A stretch of 64,000 nucleotides of DNA from Planctomycetaceae bacterium (GTDB lineage: Bacteria; Planctomycetota; Planctomycetia; Planctomycetales; Planctomycetaceae). The translations under genes were made by a program, and so were the position numbers. Shown here in pieces: positions 47,245 through 57,932 of the stretch. Position 1 is the stretch's first letter. Every line of letters begins with the position of its first letter. The stretch lies in the NCBI GenBank assembly GCA_024742875.1, contig JANSXP010000011.1:1-64000 (forward strand), written 5' to 3'. The notes beneath the pieces were generated by a model. It was not told the origin of the DNA. It worked only from the letters and a program-made list of their open reading frames with translations, and made no database searches.

Positions 47245-47970
47245 TCAGGCGACAGAAACCGAGTCCGAGTCCACAGCATCCGGTCGACCGGGGGAACGCG
47301 AATCCGCGTCCCGGCGAATGGCGGGCGTGCTGTCGAGCGTCCCGCTATCCAGATTGGGATCGGTGTCTGAGGGCGATGTCGAACCACGGTCGCCACTGTC
47401 CTCCGCTGACCGTTCGTCGGCCGGCATGCGGTCAGCGGACGTGTCGCCTGCAGACTCCGAGGTGTCGTGGCCGTCTGTTTTTGACCGGTTCTTTCGCAGC
47501 GACGAAATCAGATAGTGGGTAAGCGGATAGGCGATCGCAGCGCCGATCGGGGCCGTCATCAACGCGCCCAGCAACATCGGCCAGCCCACTTTCACGGCCA
47601 GTGCGGTCGTCGCCGTCCACCAGCCAGACAGCCCTTCAAATTCCAGCAGGGCATCAAAGTTGACGTTGGCGTCGGTCCCCATCACCGAGGCACCCAGCCG
47701 GTACCAGAAATAGTACATCGGCGCCATGGTGATGGGATTGGAAATGTACGTGGATGCCATCGCCGCGGTGCCGTTGAAGTAAAAGAACGGACGCGTGAGA
47801 AAGACGACAGCAAGAATCATGATCGTCTGTACGCCGACCGACGGGGTCAGTCCGACGAAGACTCCAATGGCAACCCCCAGAGCGATCGCGTGTGGCGAAT
47901 CGTCCAGCGCAAGCACGCTTCGCAGCAGTGCCCGGGGGCTTCCGGTCAATTGGAGAGCACGACGCAGCAT
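47245..47970 (-). CDS. DUF2062-family membrane protein
   Basis: A 241-residue inner-membrane protein with the family signatures IGVFVGLTPSVGVQT (about residues 35-49) and STYISNPIT (about 73-81), and four hydrophobic segments up to about residue 165. The C-terminal 75 residues are very polar, rich in Ser, Asp, Glu and Thr, and predicted disordered; this tail is longer than in typical members. The function of DUF2062 is not established; it is sometimes found fused or adjacent to glycosyltransferases. The ATG at 47970 fits the family. It is 206 bases downstream of the DUF1501 stop and 196 bases upstream of the YHS-like start. Confidence 0.85.
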   Translation of the reverse strand: MLRRALQLTGSPRALLRSVLALDDSPHAIALGVAIGVFVGLTPSVGVQTIMILAVVFLTRPFFYFNGTAAMASTYISNPITMAPMYYFWYRLGASVMGTDANVNFDALLEFEGLSGWWTATTALAVKVGWPMLLGALMTAPIGAAIAYPLTHYLISSLRKNRSKTDGHDTSESAGDTSADRMPADERSAEDSGDRGSTSPSDTDPNLDSGTLDSTPAIRRDADSRSPGRPDAVDSDSVSVA

Positions 47971-48176
47971 GAATGTAAGAAAGTCGGCAGAGGGACAGAG
48001 AAGTTCGGACCAAATATAGTTTGCGTTCCGAGTCGTCGCAAAACGCAGCCTGTCAGATTCCCGAAAGGCATCCGGTTATTCAGCAAAACCCGATCATTCT
48101 GCCACCGGCCCGGTCGTCATTCTTAAGGTTTATCGGCGAAAACCGTGGGCATTACCCGTGAATCGGTCAGGAATTA

Positions 48177-49613
48177 TCAGGCAATCAGTGGTTCAACAAC
48201 GGTGCCATGCACATCCGTTAAACGGAAATCCCGGCCCGCGTAACGGTAAGTGAACGTCTCATGGTCAAACCCCATCAGTTTCAGGATGGTGGCGTGCAGA
48301 TCATGAACGTGCACCTTGTCTTCCACCGCACGAAAACCGAATTCATCCGTGGCCCCGTGCACATATCCACCTTTCACGCCGCCGCCCGCCATCCACATGG
48401 TGAAGCCCCAGTGATTGTGATCGCGGCCGTTGATCTTGCCGGCGTTGGCCCCTTTCTTGGGCATCTCCACCACGGGCGTGCGACCAAACTCGCCGCCCCA
48501 GATCACCAGCGTTTCTTCCAGCAGTCCGCGTTGCTTCAGATCTTTCAGCAGCGCCCCGATCGGCTGATCGATTTCGCGAGCCAGAGCCCGATGACGAACC
48601 TCCAGATCATCATGGTTGTCCCAGGGCTGACCAGCGCCATGCCACAACTGCACATAGCGAACACCGCGTTCCACGAGTCTCCGGGCCATCAGAATCTGCC
48701 GCGCATGCACGCCATCTCCGTAAGCCTCCTGAATGTGTCGCGGTTCCCGTGACACGTCAAATGCTTCGGCCGCTTCGGTCTGCATCCGAAAAGCAAGTTC
48801 GAGCGACTGAATGCGAGACTCCAGCTGACCGTCATGAGGACGGGACGCCTGATGACGCTGATTGAGTTTGCGGAGCAGATTCAGCTGCAGCGACTGCTGC
48901 CGACGCGGGATGCGATCGTTCCGCACGTTTTCAATCAGCTCGTTGAGTGCCGTTTTTTTGGTATCAATGTAGGTTCCCTGAAAAATGCCCGGCAGAAATC
49001 CGGCCTGCCAGTTCTGCGATTCCTGAATGGGGTAGCCGCCGGGACACATGGAGACAAAAGCGGGAAGGTTCTGGTTGTCTGTGCCCAATCCGTAAGTCAG
49101 CCACGATCCCAGGCTTGGCCGAACCAGTCGCGCTTCGCCGCAGTTCATCAGCAGCAAAGATGGCTCGTGGTTGGGCACATTAGCATGCATCGACCGAATC
49201 ACGGCGATGTCATCGATCGACTCGGCCACATGGGGGAACAATTCGCTGACCGGAATGCCGCTCTCCCCGTACTGCCGAAAGCGAAACGGAGACGGCAGTG
49301 CCGAACCGGTGGGACGTTCGGTCTTGAGATTGCCGCCGGGAATTGTTTTGCCCGCGTACTTCTGCAGCAGGGGCTTAGGGTCAAACGTGTCGACCTGCGA
49401 GGGGCCGCCGTTGCAAAACAGATGAATCACACGTTTGGCTTTGGCGGGAAACTGAGCGCCCCGCGGCAGCAGAGGATTGGATTCGCCGCGCGCGTCTTCC
49501 GCCAGCAGCTGTCCCAGGGCCAGTCCTCCCAGCCCCATGCCGCATCGTGTCAGCATGTCCCGGCGATCCATGGCCACCTGAGGCAATCCGTATTTTGGCT
49601 CGTTTTCGTTCAC
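48177..49613 (-). CDS. DUF1501 protein with Tat-like signal (first copy)
   Basis: A 478-residue exported protein of the sulfatase/alkaline-phosphatase-like DUF1501 family. Near the N-terminus DRRDMLTRCGMGLGGLALG resembles a twin-arginine signal. Family segments include VIHLFCNGGPSQVDTFDPKP, RSMHANVPNHEPS, LVIWGGEFGRTP and DHNHWGFTMWMAGGGVKGG, the last two carrying the metal-site residues. It is nearly always paired with a PSCyt/DUF1549/DUF1553 gene, as here: it begins 11 bases after that gene's stop, with AGGTGA overlapping the junction. The start is GTG at 49613. The substrate is unknown for the whole family. Confidence 0.92.
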   Translation of the reverse strand: MNENEPKYGLPQVAMDRRDMLTRCGMGLGGLALGQLLAEDARGESNPLLPRGAQFPAKAKRVIHLFCNGGPSQVDTFDPKPLLQKYAGKTIPGGNLKTERPTGSALPSPFRFRQYGESGIPVSELFPHVAESIDDIAVIRSMHANVPNHEPSLLLMNCGEARLVRPSLGSWLTYGLGTDNQNLPAFVSMCPGGYPIQESQNWQAGFLPGIFQGTYIDTKKTALNELIENVRNDRIPRRQQSLQLNLLRKLNQRHQASRPHDGQLESRIQSLELAFRMQTEAAEAFDVSREPRHIQEAYGDGVHARQILMARRLVERGVRYVQLWHGAGQPWDNHDDLEVRHRALAREIDQPIGALLKDLKQRGLLEETLVIWGGEFGRTPVVEMPKKGANAGKINGRDHNHWGFTMWMAGGGVKGGYVHGATDEFGFRAVEDKVHVHDLHATILKLMGFDHETFTYRYAGRDFRLTDVHGTVVEPLIA

Positions 49614-49624
49614 GCGTGTTTCAC

Positions 49625-52276
49625 CTAGTCCACAAACAGAAACTCGTTGGTCAGCAGCAGCACATGAGCGAGCTGCTGCACAGCGTCCGGCGCGCTGCCC
49701 GCCTGTCGTCCGGAAAACGTGTCCTCTGACTTCATCGTCTCCACCAACTGCCCATCGACATACTTACGCATCACAAATTTCCAGCGGAAAGAATCGTGCG
49801 ATTCACTGGCACGGCAGTCCGTCACAAAATCGATCGACTGGCCGGCTGACAGTCGCACGCGTTCGACGGCAAACGGACTGCGACCGTTGTGCACGGCCAC
49901 GGTCCCGTAATTGACGCCGCCGGCCACCACGTGACAACGCACGCCGTCTCCTTCGGCGGCCGGGTGCTCGACCTGACCGGAAAGGGAAACTTCACAGTCG
50001 CCGTCTGCCACCCAGCGACGCACGGGACAAAACTTCAGCCCGTGCCCTGTGTGACCACCGGAACTGTTCAGCATACACCAGCCCAGTTGAGGGTCTGGTA
50101 ATTTCGGACCACCTCCCCAGCGACCGTCCGCAAACGTCGGCAATGGCTGAAAGCCGGCGACACCGGAAAAATCGGCAGACAGTTCGCCCCAGCCGAACAG
50201 CCATCCCAGCGGACCACTGTGCGCTGACTGTTCGGAGCGCAGTGTGTCCAGATAGTCGCTCGCCCACGCCCGTTCATCGTCCGTGGGCGACCGCTGCAGA
50301 ATGCGTCCGAAGACAAGCTGGATCGTCTCAGCATCCGTCCCCGCTTCCGCGGACACCTGCTGAGCAATGGACTTCGCTGTCTGCAGCACAAAATCATTGT
50401 TGAACTGGTACAGCGCCTGTTGAGGCACGGTCGTTTCAAATCGCTGTGGCGAATGATTGTCGGGGCTGGCGAAATCAAATGTGCGGAACAGATTCGGCAG
50501 GTTCTGGCGGTCGATGCGGGCATACAGCGTACGCCGCGTTCCATAAGGTGGCTTCGTGATATCGACCGACGGGCCACCCACGGTCACCTCAAGACGGCCG
50601 GACACCTGCAGCATGGCATCACGGAATGACTCAAAATCCAGCCGACGCCGCGGCATGCGCGCCAGCAGGCGATTTTCCGGATCGCGGTCGGCCATCTCCG
50701 GACGATCGGCACTGGACTGCTGCCAGGTATGCGACACCAGAATGTACTTAATCAGCGCTTTGCGGGACCAGTTGTGATCAATCAGCCACTGCGCCAGATG
50801 ATCGAGCAGTTCAGGATGTGAGGGCAGGGGAGTCCGCACGCCAAAGTCGCTGGGCGAGTCCACAAGCCCCCGACCGAACAGTCGGATCCAGATCCGATTC
50901 ACGGCCACACGCGCCGTCAGAGGGTTATCAGCGGACGCGATTTTCTCAGCCAGTTCCAGACGGCCGCTGCCGTGTTGAAACGGTTGCGGTTCATACCCAT
51001 CAGACAGGGCTGTCAGAAAGTGGCGACTCACCTGATCGCCCCGGTTGCCGGCCCCCCCACGCACAAAGATAAACGGCTCCCGCGGTTTCGCACGATCGAC
51101 CAGCCGCAGTGTGGACGGTTCATTCTTCGGTTCGTCAGACGAATCAAATACGCCGTACAGGGAGTAGTAATCGGCCGTGGGGATGGGATCGAACTTGTGA
51201 TCGTGACAGCGTGCACACGAAACGGTGAGTCCCATGGTGCCACGTGTCAGCACGTCAATGCGATCATCGATGATGTCGTGCCTGTTGTTTAGAAACCGAC
51301 GGCCGAGCGTCAAAAAGCCCATCGCCGCCAGTTGGGCCGGATCATCGCTGCCGGGCAACTGATCGGCGGCAATCTGACGTTTCAAAAACTCGTCGTACGG
51401 CATGTCGGCGTTGATCGCATTGATGACCCAGTCGCGATATCGGAATGCGTCTTTGTATTCGCGGTCCTCCCGAAAGACATACCCCTTGGTGTCCGCATAA
51501 CGGGCAATGTCCAGCCAGTACCGCGCCCAGCGTTCGCCGTACTGTGGTGACGCGAGTTGACGATCCATGTACGCGTGCAGAAAGGGCGTCAGATCGCCCC
51601 CATCTGCTTCGAGCTGCGACACCTGTTCCAGATCGGCTCGGGCGGGCGGCAGGCCAACTGTTGCCAGACTAATGCGGCGCACCAAAGTGCGTCCGTCAGC
51701 CAGCGGGGCTGCTGCCGCGCCGTCGGCGGCCAGGCGGTGGCGAATAAACACATCGATCGGATGCCAGTGCTCGCCACCGAAGACGGGACGCTCGGGTTCT
51801 TGAATTGGCTGGAACGCCCAGTGCGATTTCCACGCGTCCGTGTCGACAGCCGCCGCCTGGCCAAATTCCGCCGCCTCAGGCCAGTGGGCGCCCGAGGCAA
51901 TCCAGCGCCGCACTCCATCGATCACAGGAGCCGGCAGTTTGGCCTTTGGCGGCATCTGAGTGTCATCTTCTGAATACAAAAGCACCTGCAGCAGTCGACT
52001 GGCATCGGGATTGCCAGGGACGACCAGCGCCCCAACATCTGCCGTGCCTGCGAGCACCTGCTGGCGGGAATCCAGCCGCACGTCCGCTTCCTGCTGCTTT
52101 GGCCCATGGCAGGCGAGGCAGTGTTCAGCCAGCAGCGGTCTGACGTGCCGCTCGAACAGATCCTGTGACTGATCAGCGGCTGCCGCCCCCTGTTGCCAGA
52201 CGGCCAGCAGCAGTGCGGCCAGGACCATGGCGGAAACGACCGGCGGACGTCGAACGGCAATCCGAACTGCATTCAT
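49625..52276 (-). CDS. Planctomycete cytochrome c / DUF1549 / DUF1553 protein (first copy)
   Basis: An 883-residue exported protein. A signal peptide (about 1-34) precedes a PSCyt1 domain with heme motif CLACH (53-57) and QMPPKAKLP, then DUF1549/PSCyt2 (about 175-385; RYWLDIARYADTKGY, CARCHDHKFDPI) and DUF1553/PSD1 (from about 430; NRIWIRLFGRGLVDSPSDFG), ending with the typical LLLTNEFLFVD. Between the last DUF1553 helices an extra beta-rich segment of about 150 residues is inserted (about 700-850). The CARCHDHK motif may bind a second heme or metal. It is first in a two-gene operon with DUF1501; the electron donor is unknown. The ATG at 52276 fits the signal peptide. Confidence 0.93.
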   Translation of the reverse strand: MNAVRIAVRRPPVVSAMVLAALLLAVWQQGAAAADQSQDLFERHVRPLLAEHCLACHGPKQQEADVRLDSRQQVLAGTADVGALVVPGNPDASRLLQVLLYSEDDTQMPPKAKLPAPVIDGVRRWIASGAHWPEAAEFGQAAAVDTDAWKSHWAFQPIQEPERPVFGGEHWHPIDVFIRHRLAADGAAAAPLADGRTLVRRISLATVGLPPARADLEQVSQLEADGGDLTPFLHAYMDRQLASPQYGERWARYWLDIARYADTKGYVFREDREYKDAFRYRDWVINAINADMPYDEFLKRQIAADQLPGSDDPAQLAAMGFLTLGRRFLNNRHDIIDDRIDVLTRGTMGLTVSCARCHDHKFDPIPTADYYSLYGVFDSSDEPKNEPSTLRLVDRAKPREPFIFVRGGAGNRGDQVSRHFLTALSDGYEPQPFQHGSGRLELAEKIASADNPLTARVAVNRIWIRLFGRGLVDSPSDFGVRTPLPSHPELLDHLAQWLIDHNWSRKALIKYILVSHTWQQSSADRPEMADRDPENRLLARMPRRRLDFESFRDAMLQVSGRLEVTVGGPSVDITKPPYGTRRTLYARIDRQNLPNLFRTFDFASPDNHSPQRFETTVPQQALYQFNNDFVLQTAKSIAQQVSAEAGTDAETIQLVFGRILQRSPTDDERAWASDYLDTLRSEQSAHSGPLGWLFGWGELSADFSGVAGFQPLPTFADGRWGGGPKLPDPQLGWCMLNSSGGHTGHGLKFCPVRRWVADGDCEVSLSGQVEHPAAEGDGVRCHVVAGGVNYGTVAVHNGRSPFAVERVRLSAGQSIDFVTDCRASESHDSFRWKFVMRKYVDGQLVETMKSEDTFSGRQAGSAPDAVQQLAHVLLLTNEFLFVD

Positions 52277-52396
52277 AACGTTCAATTCACAGCGGAGACG
52301 GCGAAGGAAGGAAGAAATCGCCAGGGAGGGAAGCCGAAGCTGCGGCAATTATAGTGCTGGAAAGGACGTTCGTCGATCAAATTCAGCAGACGTTCA

Positions 52397-53677
52397 TCAG
52401 CGGGCCAGTCGCACCGGCTGAATCCACGCACGTTCCCATTCGCCCGCCTCGGCGGGGTTGGGATGCGGCCGGGAAGAAGTCACGACGGCCCGCACATAAA
52501 GATCATCTTTCGTCACCTGATAGCTGGCGGATGTCCCTTTGACCTCGCTCAAAATCTGCCCCACTTGCTGGCTGTAGACGCGGGTCAGCCCCGTGGCTTT
52601 CGCTTCGTCATCGGACGCCGGTGTGGTCGTATCGTCAAAGTCCTTCTTCGTGCCGATGAACTGAATCGTATAGTCCACGCCTTCTGCGGGCTTGACCATC
52701 ACTGACAAGCGGCCTGATTCAAACCGCACGCTCTGCAGTTCGACGCCGGAGGAGGAATAAAAGTGGCCCGCCTCCAGAGCGTCCACCAGTGAGTCCGGAT
52801 CCAGTTTTTCCGCCAGCACGACCACCCAGCCGCGGCCCGGCTGACTGCCTTTGCCACTTTGCTGCCGGTGATAGTTATGGCCGTCGTCCGTCGCCAGTCC
52901 ATACAGGAATGGCAAATCCAGTTTGGCAAGACGCCACGTGTTGATGATGTCCCACATTCGCTCCGTGGATGCATGCGTGGCGTCGCCCAGATTCCGCACC
53001 GACGGATGACCGTTGTAGACCTCAAAAAAGTTCTCTCCCACCACATGCATCAGCTGCTCAGCCGTGACGGCCCAGCCGAAGTTCGGGTGGTTCAGGTGCA
53101 CGAGTGTCTTCTGCCCCGTGCGTTCCCGCCGCGCCACGGCAGCATTAATGTTCTGCTGCATCACGTCCTGTACGCTTTCGCCGTGCATCGGGGGCAGCAG
53201 TTCGGACAGGTTGGTGGCACACAGATGAATGGGCGCATTCTTAAAGCGATCCGTGATTTCTTCTCCCTGAATCAGCAAAAATTCTCCCGGAGTGGCCAGC
53301 CGCTCAAACACCTCATCAAACGTCTTCAGACGCACCTCCTGACGGCCGTCGACCTCCCGTGTCTGCGTCCAGTCCCCGAAGGCCGCCCTGAGTTTATCAA
53401 GGGCCGGCTGTCCGGCTCGATTTCTGTTCACATCAATCCAGCGTTCTCCCGTGTGCAGAACGTTGTGATCGGTGAAGACCAGGAACTGATAACCGCGATC
53501 CCGATACCAGCGGGCAATCATTTCGGGATAGTCATCCCCGTCGCTCCACAGCGAATGGGTGTGCATATTGCCGCGAAACCACTGATGCCCCTCACGTTTC
53601 GCCAGGACGAAGTCCCCGTCATCGGCAGCTACGGGCACAGCAAAAATCAGGGCAAACAGCAGCGGCAGGCAGCGCAT
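52397..53677 (-). CDS. Secreted PHP-type metal-dependent phosphoesterase-like protein
   Basis: A 426-residue exported protein. A signal peptide (MRCLPLLFALIFAVPVAA) is followed by a PHP-like fold with metal-binding residues His39 and His41 in NMHTHSLWSDG, Asp70-His71 in VFTDHNV, a later QGEEIT, and HLNHPNFGW. The C-terminal part (about 290-420) is a beta domain. The fold normally hydrolyses phosphoesters; some secreted members sit near sugar or phospholipid degradation genes. It precedes the PSCyt/DUF1501 operon by 120 bases on the same strand, so it may share transcription with it. The ATG at 53677 matches the signal peptide. Confidence 0.85.
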   Translation of the reverse strand: MRCLPLLFALIFAVPVAADDGDFVLAKREGHQWFRGNMHTHSLWSDGDDYPEMIARWYRDRGYQFLVFTDHNVLHTGERWIDVNRNRAGQPALDKLRAAFGDWTQTREVDGRQEVRLKTFDEVFERLATPGEFLLIQGEEITDRFKNAPIHLCATNLSELLPPMHGESVQDVMQQNINAAVARRERTGQKTLVHLNHPNFGWAVTAEQLMHVVGENFFEVYNGHPSVRNLGDATHASTERMWDIINTWRLAKLDLPFLYGLATDDGHNYHRQQSGKGSQPGRGWVVVLAEKLDPDSLVDALEAGHFYSSSGVELQSVRFESGRLSVMVKPAEGVDYTIQFIGTKKDFDDTTTPASDDEAKATGLTRVYSQQVGQILSEVKGTSASYQVTKDDLYVRAVVTSSRPHPNPAEAGEWERAWIQPVRLAR

Positions 53678-53788
53678 CAGGTCTTCTCCGGAGGGAATGG
53701 AATCGGTGGGACGTCACACGCTAACCGTGTTGGCGGAATTGTTCAACACGATGCCGCACGGAGCGGTTCGCTGCGAGACGCACAGGTA

Positions 53789-54559
53789 TTAGCCGGACGG
53801 ACTGCGGCGAGCGACCGGTCCATGGCGCCCGCGAACTCGCCACGCGGCCAGGACTTCGCTGATGCACAGTCCCGCGAATACACTCAGGCCCATAATCAGC
53901 CAGAACGTATAGGCCGGTGCGTCCTCCAGACCACTGCGAAGATTCATACCAAAGACACTCGCCACGGCCGTCAGCGGCAGAAATACGGTGGCCATTGTGT
54001 TCAGTCGATGCGTGGCTTTTTCGACCTCTCGCGAGTGCCGGGCCTGAATCTCGCTCTGTACGGCAATATGGAAATCGAGCGAATGACGCGCATCGTGATA
54101 CAGCAGTTCGCTGCTGCGGGCCACTTCAGCGGCATGATCGGAGTGGTCCTGCAGCTCCCGCCGTGCTTCATGAGAATCCAGTTCCGCGTAGGCGCGGGCC
54201 AGCGCCTCATGCAGGTTGCGGGCCGCGCGGTTCAGTGGCCCCAGCTTTTCCAGCACGGCAAATGAACTGGTGGCGGAACTGCCTGCCGCGTACTGCTCCT
54301 CGAGCGTGAGCACTTTCTGCTCGTACTCCGCGATGAGCTGGGACAGCGCCGGTCGGGGCTGACCGCGCTCCGAAGTGCGCCACTCGCCGGCGGGTGTCCG
54401 CCAGAAGTACACGGCTTCCCGATCTGCGCGAGAGTCAGGAACACGATGCAGTACCAGGACCAGATGGCCGTCTTCCGCGATTTCTCGCTGACGTCCGGAC
54501 CGATCACCCAGTTGAAAGCGAATGGCGTTGGGAATGTCCCAGCCAGCAGGAATCTTCAT
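53789..54559 (-). CDS. Short CorA-like metal transporter homologue
   Basis: A 256-residue protein with the CorA C-terminal pattern: a long charged helix (about 70-185), then NTMATVFLPLTAVASVFGMNL carrying Gly204-Met205-Asn206, the selectivity motif of CorA channels, and a second transmembrane helix (about 217-239). The N-terminal cytoplasmic domain is much reduced compared with CorA (about 315 residues): only about 65 residues of beta sequence precede the helical stalk. The basic C-terminus is normal. It may form a Mg2+ or other divalent cation channel, or a regulatory relative. The ATG at 54559 has AAGG upstream. It is divergent from the SDR gene. Confidence 0.8.
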   Translation of the reverse strand: MKIPAGWDIPNAIRFQLGDRSGRQREIAEDGHLVLVLHRVPDSRADREAVYFWRTPAGEWRTSERGQPRPALSQLIAEYEQKVLTLEEQYAAGSSATSSFAVLEKLGPLNRAARNLHEALARAYAELDSHEARRELQDHSDHAAEVARSSELLYHDARHSLDFHIAVQSEIQARHSREVEKATHRLNTMATVFLPLTAVASVFGMNLRSGLEDAPAYTFWLIMGLSVFAGLCISEVLAAWRVRGRHGPVARRSPSG

Positions 54560-54757
54560 GACAGACCTTCAAAGAGCTGAACCAGTGACTGTGACCCTCA
54601 CACTCACCCGTTCGCAAATGTCAAAGCCCGCAAACGCGACGGACCGAAGGCAGGATCACGTATTCCCCGTTTTCTCAGCGGCAACATCGATTGGACATAA
54701 CCCGATTCGGCCGCGATACTTGCGTCCACACACTCTTCGCAGCGACAGGAATCACAG

Positions 54758-55441
54758 ATGACACTGGTGGTATTGACCGGAGCCTCTCGGGGACTTGGCA
54801 GAGAAATGGCGCTGGGTTTTGCTGCCGCCGGATGCACGGTGTGCGGCTGCGGGCGGTCTGCCGACGCGCTGCAGTCACTGAGAGCAGAACTGGGCGAACC
54901 TCATTCCCTGCAGGTGGTGGATGTTGCCAGCGACGAACGGGTGGCCGCCTGGGCGGGTGATATCGAACGGCAGTTTGGTGTGCCCGATTATCTGGTCAAC
55001 AATGCGGCCCTGATTAACTCCAATGCGCCGCTGTGGGAAATCACGGCCGCCGAATTCGATGCCCTGACGGCAGTCAACATCAGCGGCACGGCCAATACCA
55101 TTCGGCACTTTGCCCCCGCCATGGTGGCTCGCCGAAGTGGCGTTATCGTCAACTTCAGCAGTGGCTGGGGGCGGTCGGTGGCCGCCAGCGTGGCACCTTA
55201 CTGCGGCACGAAATGGGCGGTGGAAGGTCTCACGCAGGCCCTCGCCGCCGAACTGCCTGACGGTATGGCGGCCGTGCCACTGAATCCAGGCATCATCAAC
55301 ACGGATATGCTGCAAAGCTGCTTTGGCGCTGGTGCCGGCGGATTTCCCGATGCTCACACCTGGGCGCAGACGTCCGTCCCGTTCATCCTGCAACTGTCGG
55401 CGGCTGACAACGGACGGTCCGTGTCCGTCCCGGGCTTTTGA
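54758..55441 (+). CDS. Short-chain dehydrogenase/reductase
   Basis: A 227-residue NAD(P)-dependent oxidoreductase. The cofactor motif TGASRGLG (residues 7-14) suggests the classical SDR group; NNAA (81-84), Asn107, catalytic Ser134 or Ser135 in NFSSG, Tyr148 and Lys152 in YCGTK are all present, followed by PLNPGIINTDM. The substrate is not predictable; the protein is slightly shorter than usual at the C-terminus but complete. AGGA precedes the ATG at 54758 by eight bases. It is a single gene facing the convergent hypothetical gene 40 bases away. Confidence 0.92.
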   Translation: MTLVVLTGASRGLGREMALGFAAAGCTVCGCGRSADALQSLRAELGEPHSLQVVDVASDERVAAWAGDIERQFGVPDYLVNNAALINSNAPLWEITAAEFDALTAVNISGTANTIRHFAPAMVARRSGVIVNFSSGWGRSVAASVAPYCGTKWAVEGLTQALAAELPDGMAAVPLNPGIINTDMLQSCFGAGAGGFPDAHTWAQTSVPFILQLSAADNGRSVSVPGF

Positions 55442-55481
55442 CGCGCACCCGGCTCGCTGGTGAATCGTGCCCCTGAGGCAC

Positions 55482-56171
55482 CTAAAACTCCACGCCCTTC
55501 AACTCTTCACGAAACTGAAAAAAGGCATCAATCAGACGCGTCGGTGGAAACGTCTGCGTCAGCTGCAGCGAAATGCGGTTGGCATAAACTGTCATCTCAC
55601 CGGGAACGCGCAGGATACTCAGCTGGCACCACGTGGCATTGCGATCGAAGTCAATCTTGAGCGTGTGTTTGTCCATGTCCTCGACAGAGTCGATGAAGTC
55701 TTCCATGTTGATCAGCAGCGGCGGCGTGACTTCAATGGCATTGAACATTTCGCCGTAGGCCACTTCGAACTGCTCTGACAGCAGCGATTCCGGACTGGTC
55801 AGCCGGCTGACTTCCTGCGTGCGAACATACATCGAAGGATCTGATTCATCGATCTGGATGGACGCACGGTATTCAAACTGAGGCGTCACGATCACTCCCA
55901 CACCATCGTCGGGATCCTGAACCTCCATCTGCGATCGCTTGAACCTGAAGTGCCGACGCAGATCGGCGAACTGTCGATCCAGATCATCCACCAGATCCTG
56001 CTCGGCAATTCTGGCAACAAAAGCACGCGTGTACTCAGACAGCTCAACGGGAACCTGATGGGTCTTCTTTTTGAACCCGGACAGGTCGGCCACGCGACCG
56101 CTCGTCCGATTCACAAAGGAGATCTCGGAAACCGACTGGTTTCCGGCATTGGGGTTGGAGAGTCCATCCAT
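55482..56171 (-). CDS. Hypothetical protein of unknown function
   Basis: A 229-residue soluble protein with no signal peptide or membrane segment. It alternates charged helices (for example QDLVDDLDRQFADLRRHFRFKR) with beta strands such as VGVIVTPQFEYRASIQI, and ends in a helix FFQFREELKGVEF. The family is not recognised. The ATG at 56171 (MDGLSNPNAG) is chosen because the frame further upstream crosses the hairpin that ends the DUF1559 gene and lacks protein character. The coding statistics look real. It lies downstream of DUF1559 on the same strand. Confidence 0.65.
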   Translation of the reverse strand: MDGLSNPNAGNQSVSEISFVNRTSGRVADLSGFKKKTHQVPVELSEYTRAFVARIAEQDLVDDLDRQFADLRRHFRFKRSQMEVQDPDDGVGVIVTPQFEYRASIQIDESDPSMYVRTQEVSRLTSPESLLSEQFEVAYGEMFNAIEVTPPLLINMEDFIDSVEDMDKHTLKIDFDRNATWCQLSILRVPGEMTVYANRISLQLTQTFPPTRLIDAFFQFREELKGVEF

Positions 56172-56325
56172 GTTGAACGTACGACGCTGACGGGATTGCG
56201 GCAATTCGATCTTCGGCGGCCCGCCTGTCAACGGCACCAGGGCAGCCGGCACTGCGCCAGCATAGCGAATCAGAACGCCAGCGACCATATCGGCCTGGTC
56301 TGGCAAACGCCCGTTCGTCCGTAAA

Positions 56326-56386
56326 AGAGGCGACGTCCAGTTCGTCGGGAAATGCTTCACCAGGAACCCGAAAGGACGTCGCCTCT
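56326..56386 (-). terminator. Long-loop inverted repeat downstream of the DUF1559 gene
   Basis: Perfect 13-base arms 56326-56338 and 56374-56386 (AGAGGCGACGTCC / GGACGTCGCCTCT) separated by 35 bases; on the minus strand the stem is followed by TTTT. It starts 70 bases past the stop and probably terminates the gene, although the loop is longer than usual. Confidence 0.6.
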
Positions 56387-56455
56387 GCCGCATTCGACGT
56401 CCGGACACCCCAGGCAGTTCCCAGGCAATCCGGACGCATGTCGCCTGTACGACGT

Positions 56456-57556
<1,101 letters not shown>

Positions 57557-57932
57557 GTTTTCATCCTTTCGTTCGGAAGCGGCGTCCGTCGACGCGCAGA
57601 AAATCGCCTGTCGACGTCAGCAGAAAGAAAGGCAAATCAGCGAGTCACCAATCCTGTGTCGTCGTGCGTAAGTCTTCAAACGCGCGACCTGACATTGTGT
57701 TTCTGAGAAACGATCGGCCCGAAAGCGAATTCTGATATGTTCGCGTAGTTCGCGATCTGCGTTTCTTAAGCGAATACGCGTTTCGTGGCCGCCGGCCCCG
57801 TTCGTCTGCCTGACGGCCCCGCACCAGAGCGCAAGAACTTTGTAAGAAGCTCATTCGCCAGCTTTCACAAATTCCCGTCAGGACGTATCTCACACTGGTC
57901 ATTCCTTTCCCCAGTTACCGGTTAGGTTTCAA
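57557..57932. promoter_or_regulatory. Divergent intergenic region
   Basis: About 376 bases between DUF1559 (leftward) and the secreted hypothetical (rightward), expected to carry promoters for both. The section around 57690-57770 is AT-richer and contains direct GTTCGCG words. No box could be assigned with confidence and no gene is supported. Confidence 0.4.

Noticed and set aside
52859-54265. A 468-codon rightward frame across the PHP and CorA-like genes
   Set aside because: It spans two well-supported leftward genes and their gap; low-complexity Arg/His/Gln composition.
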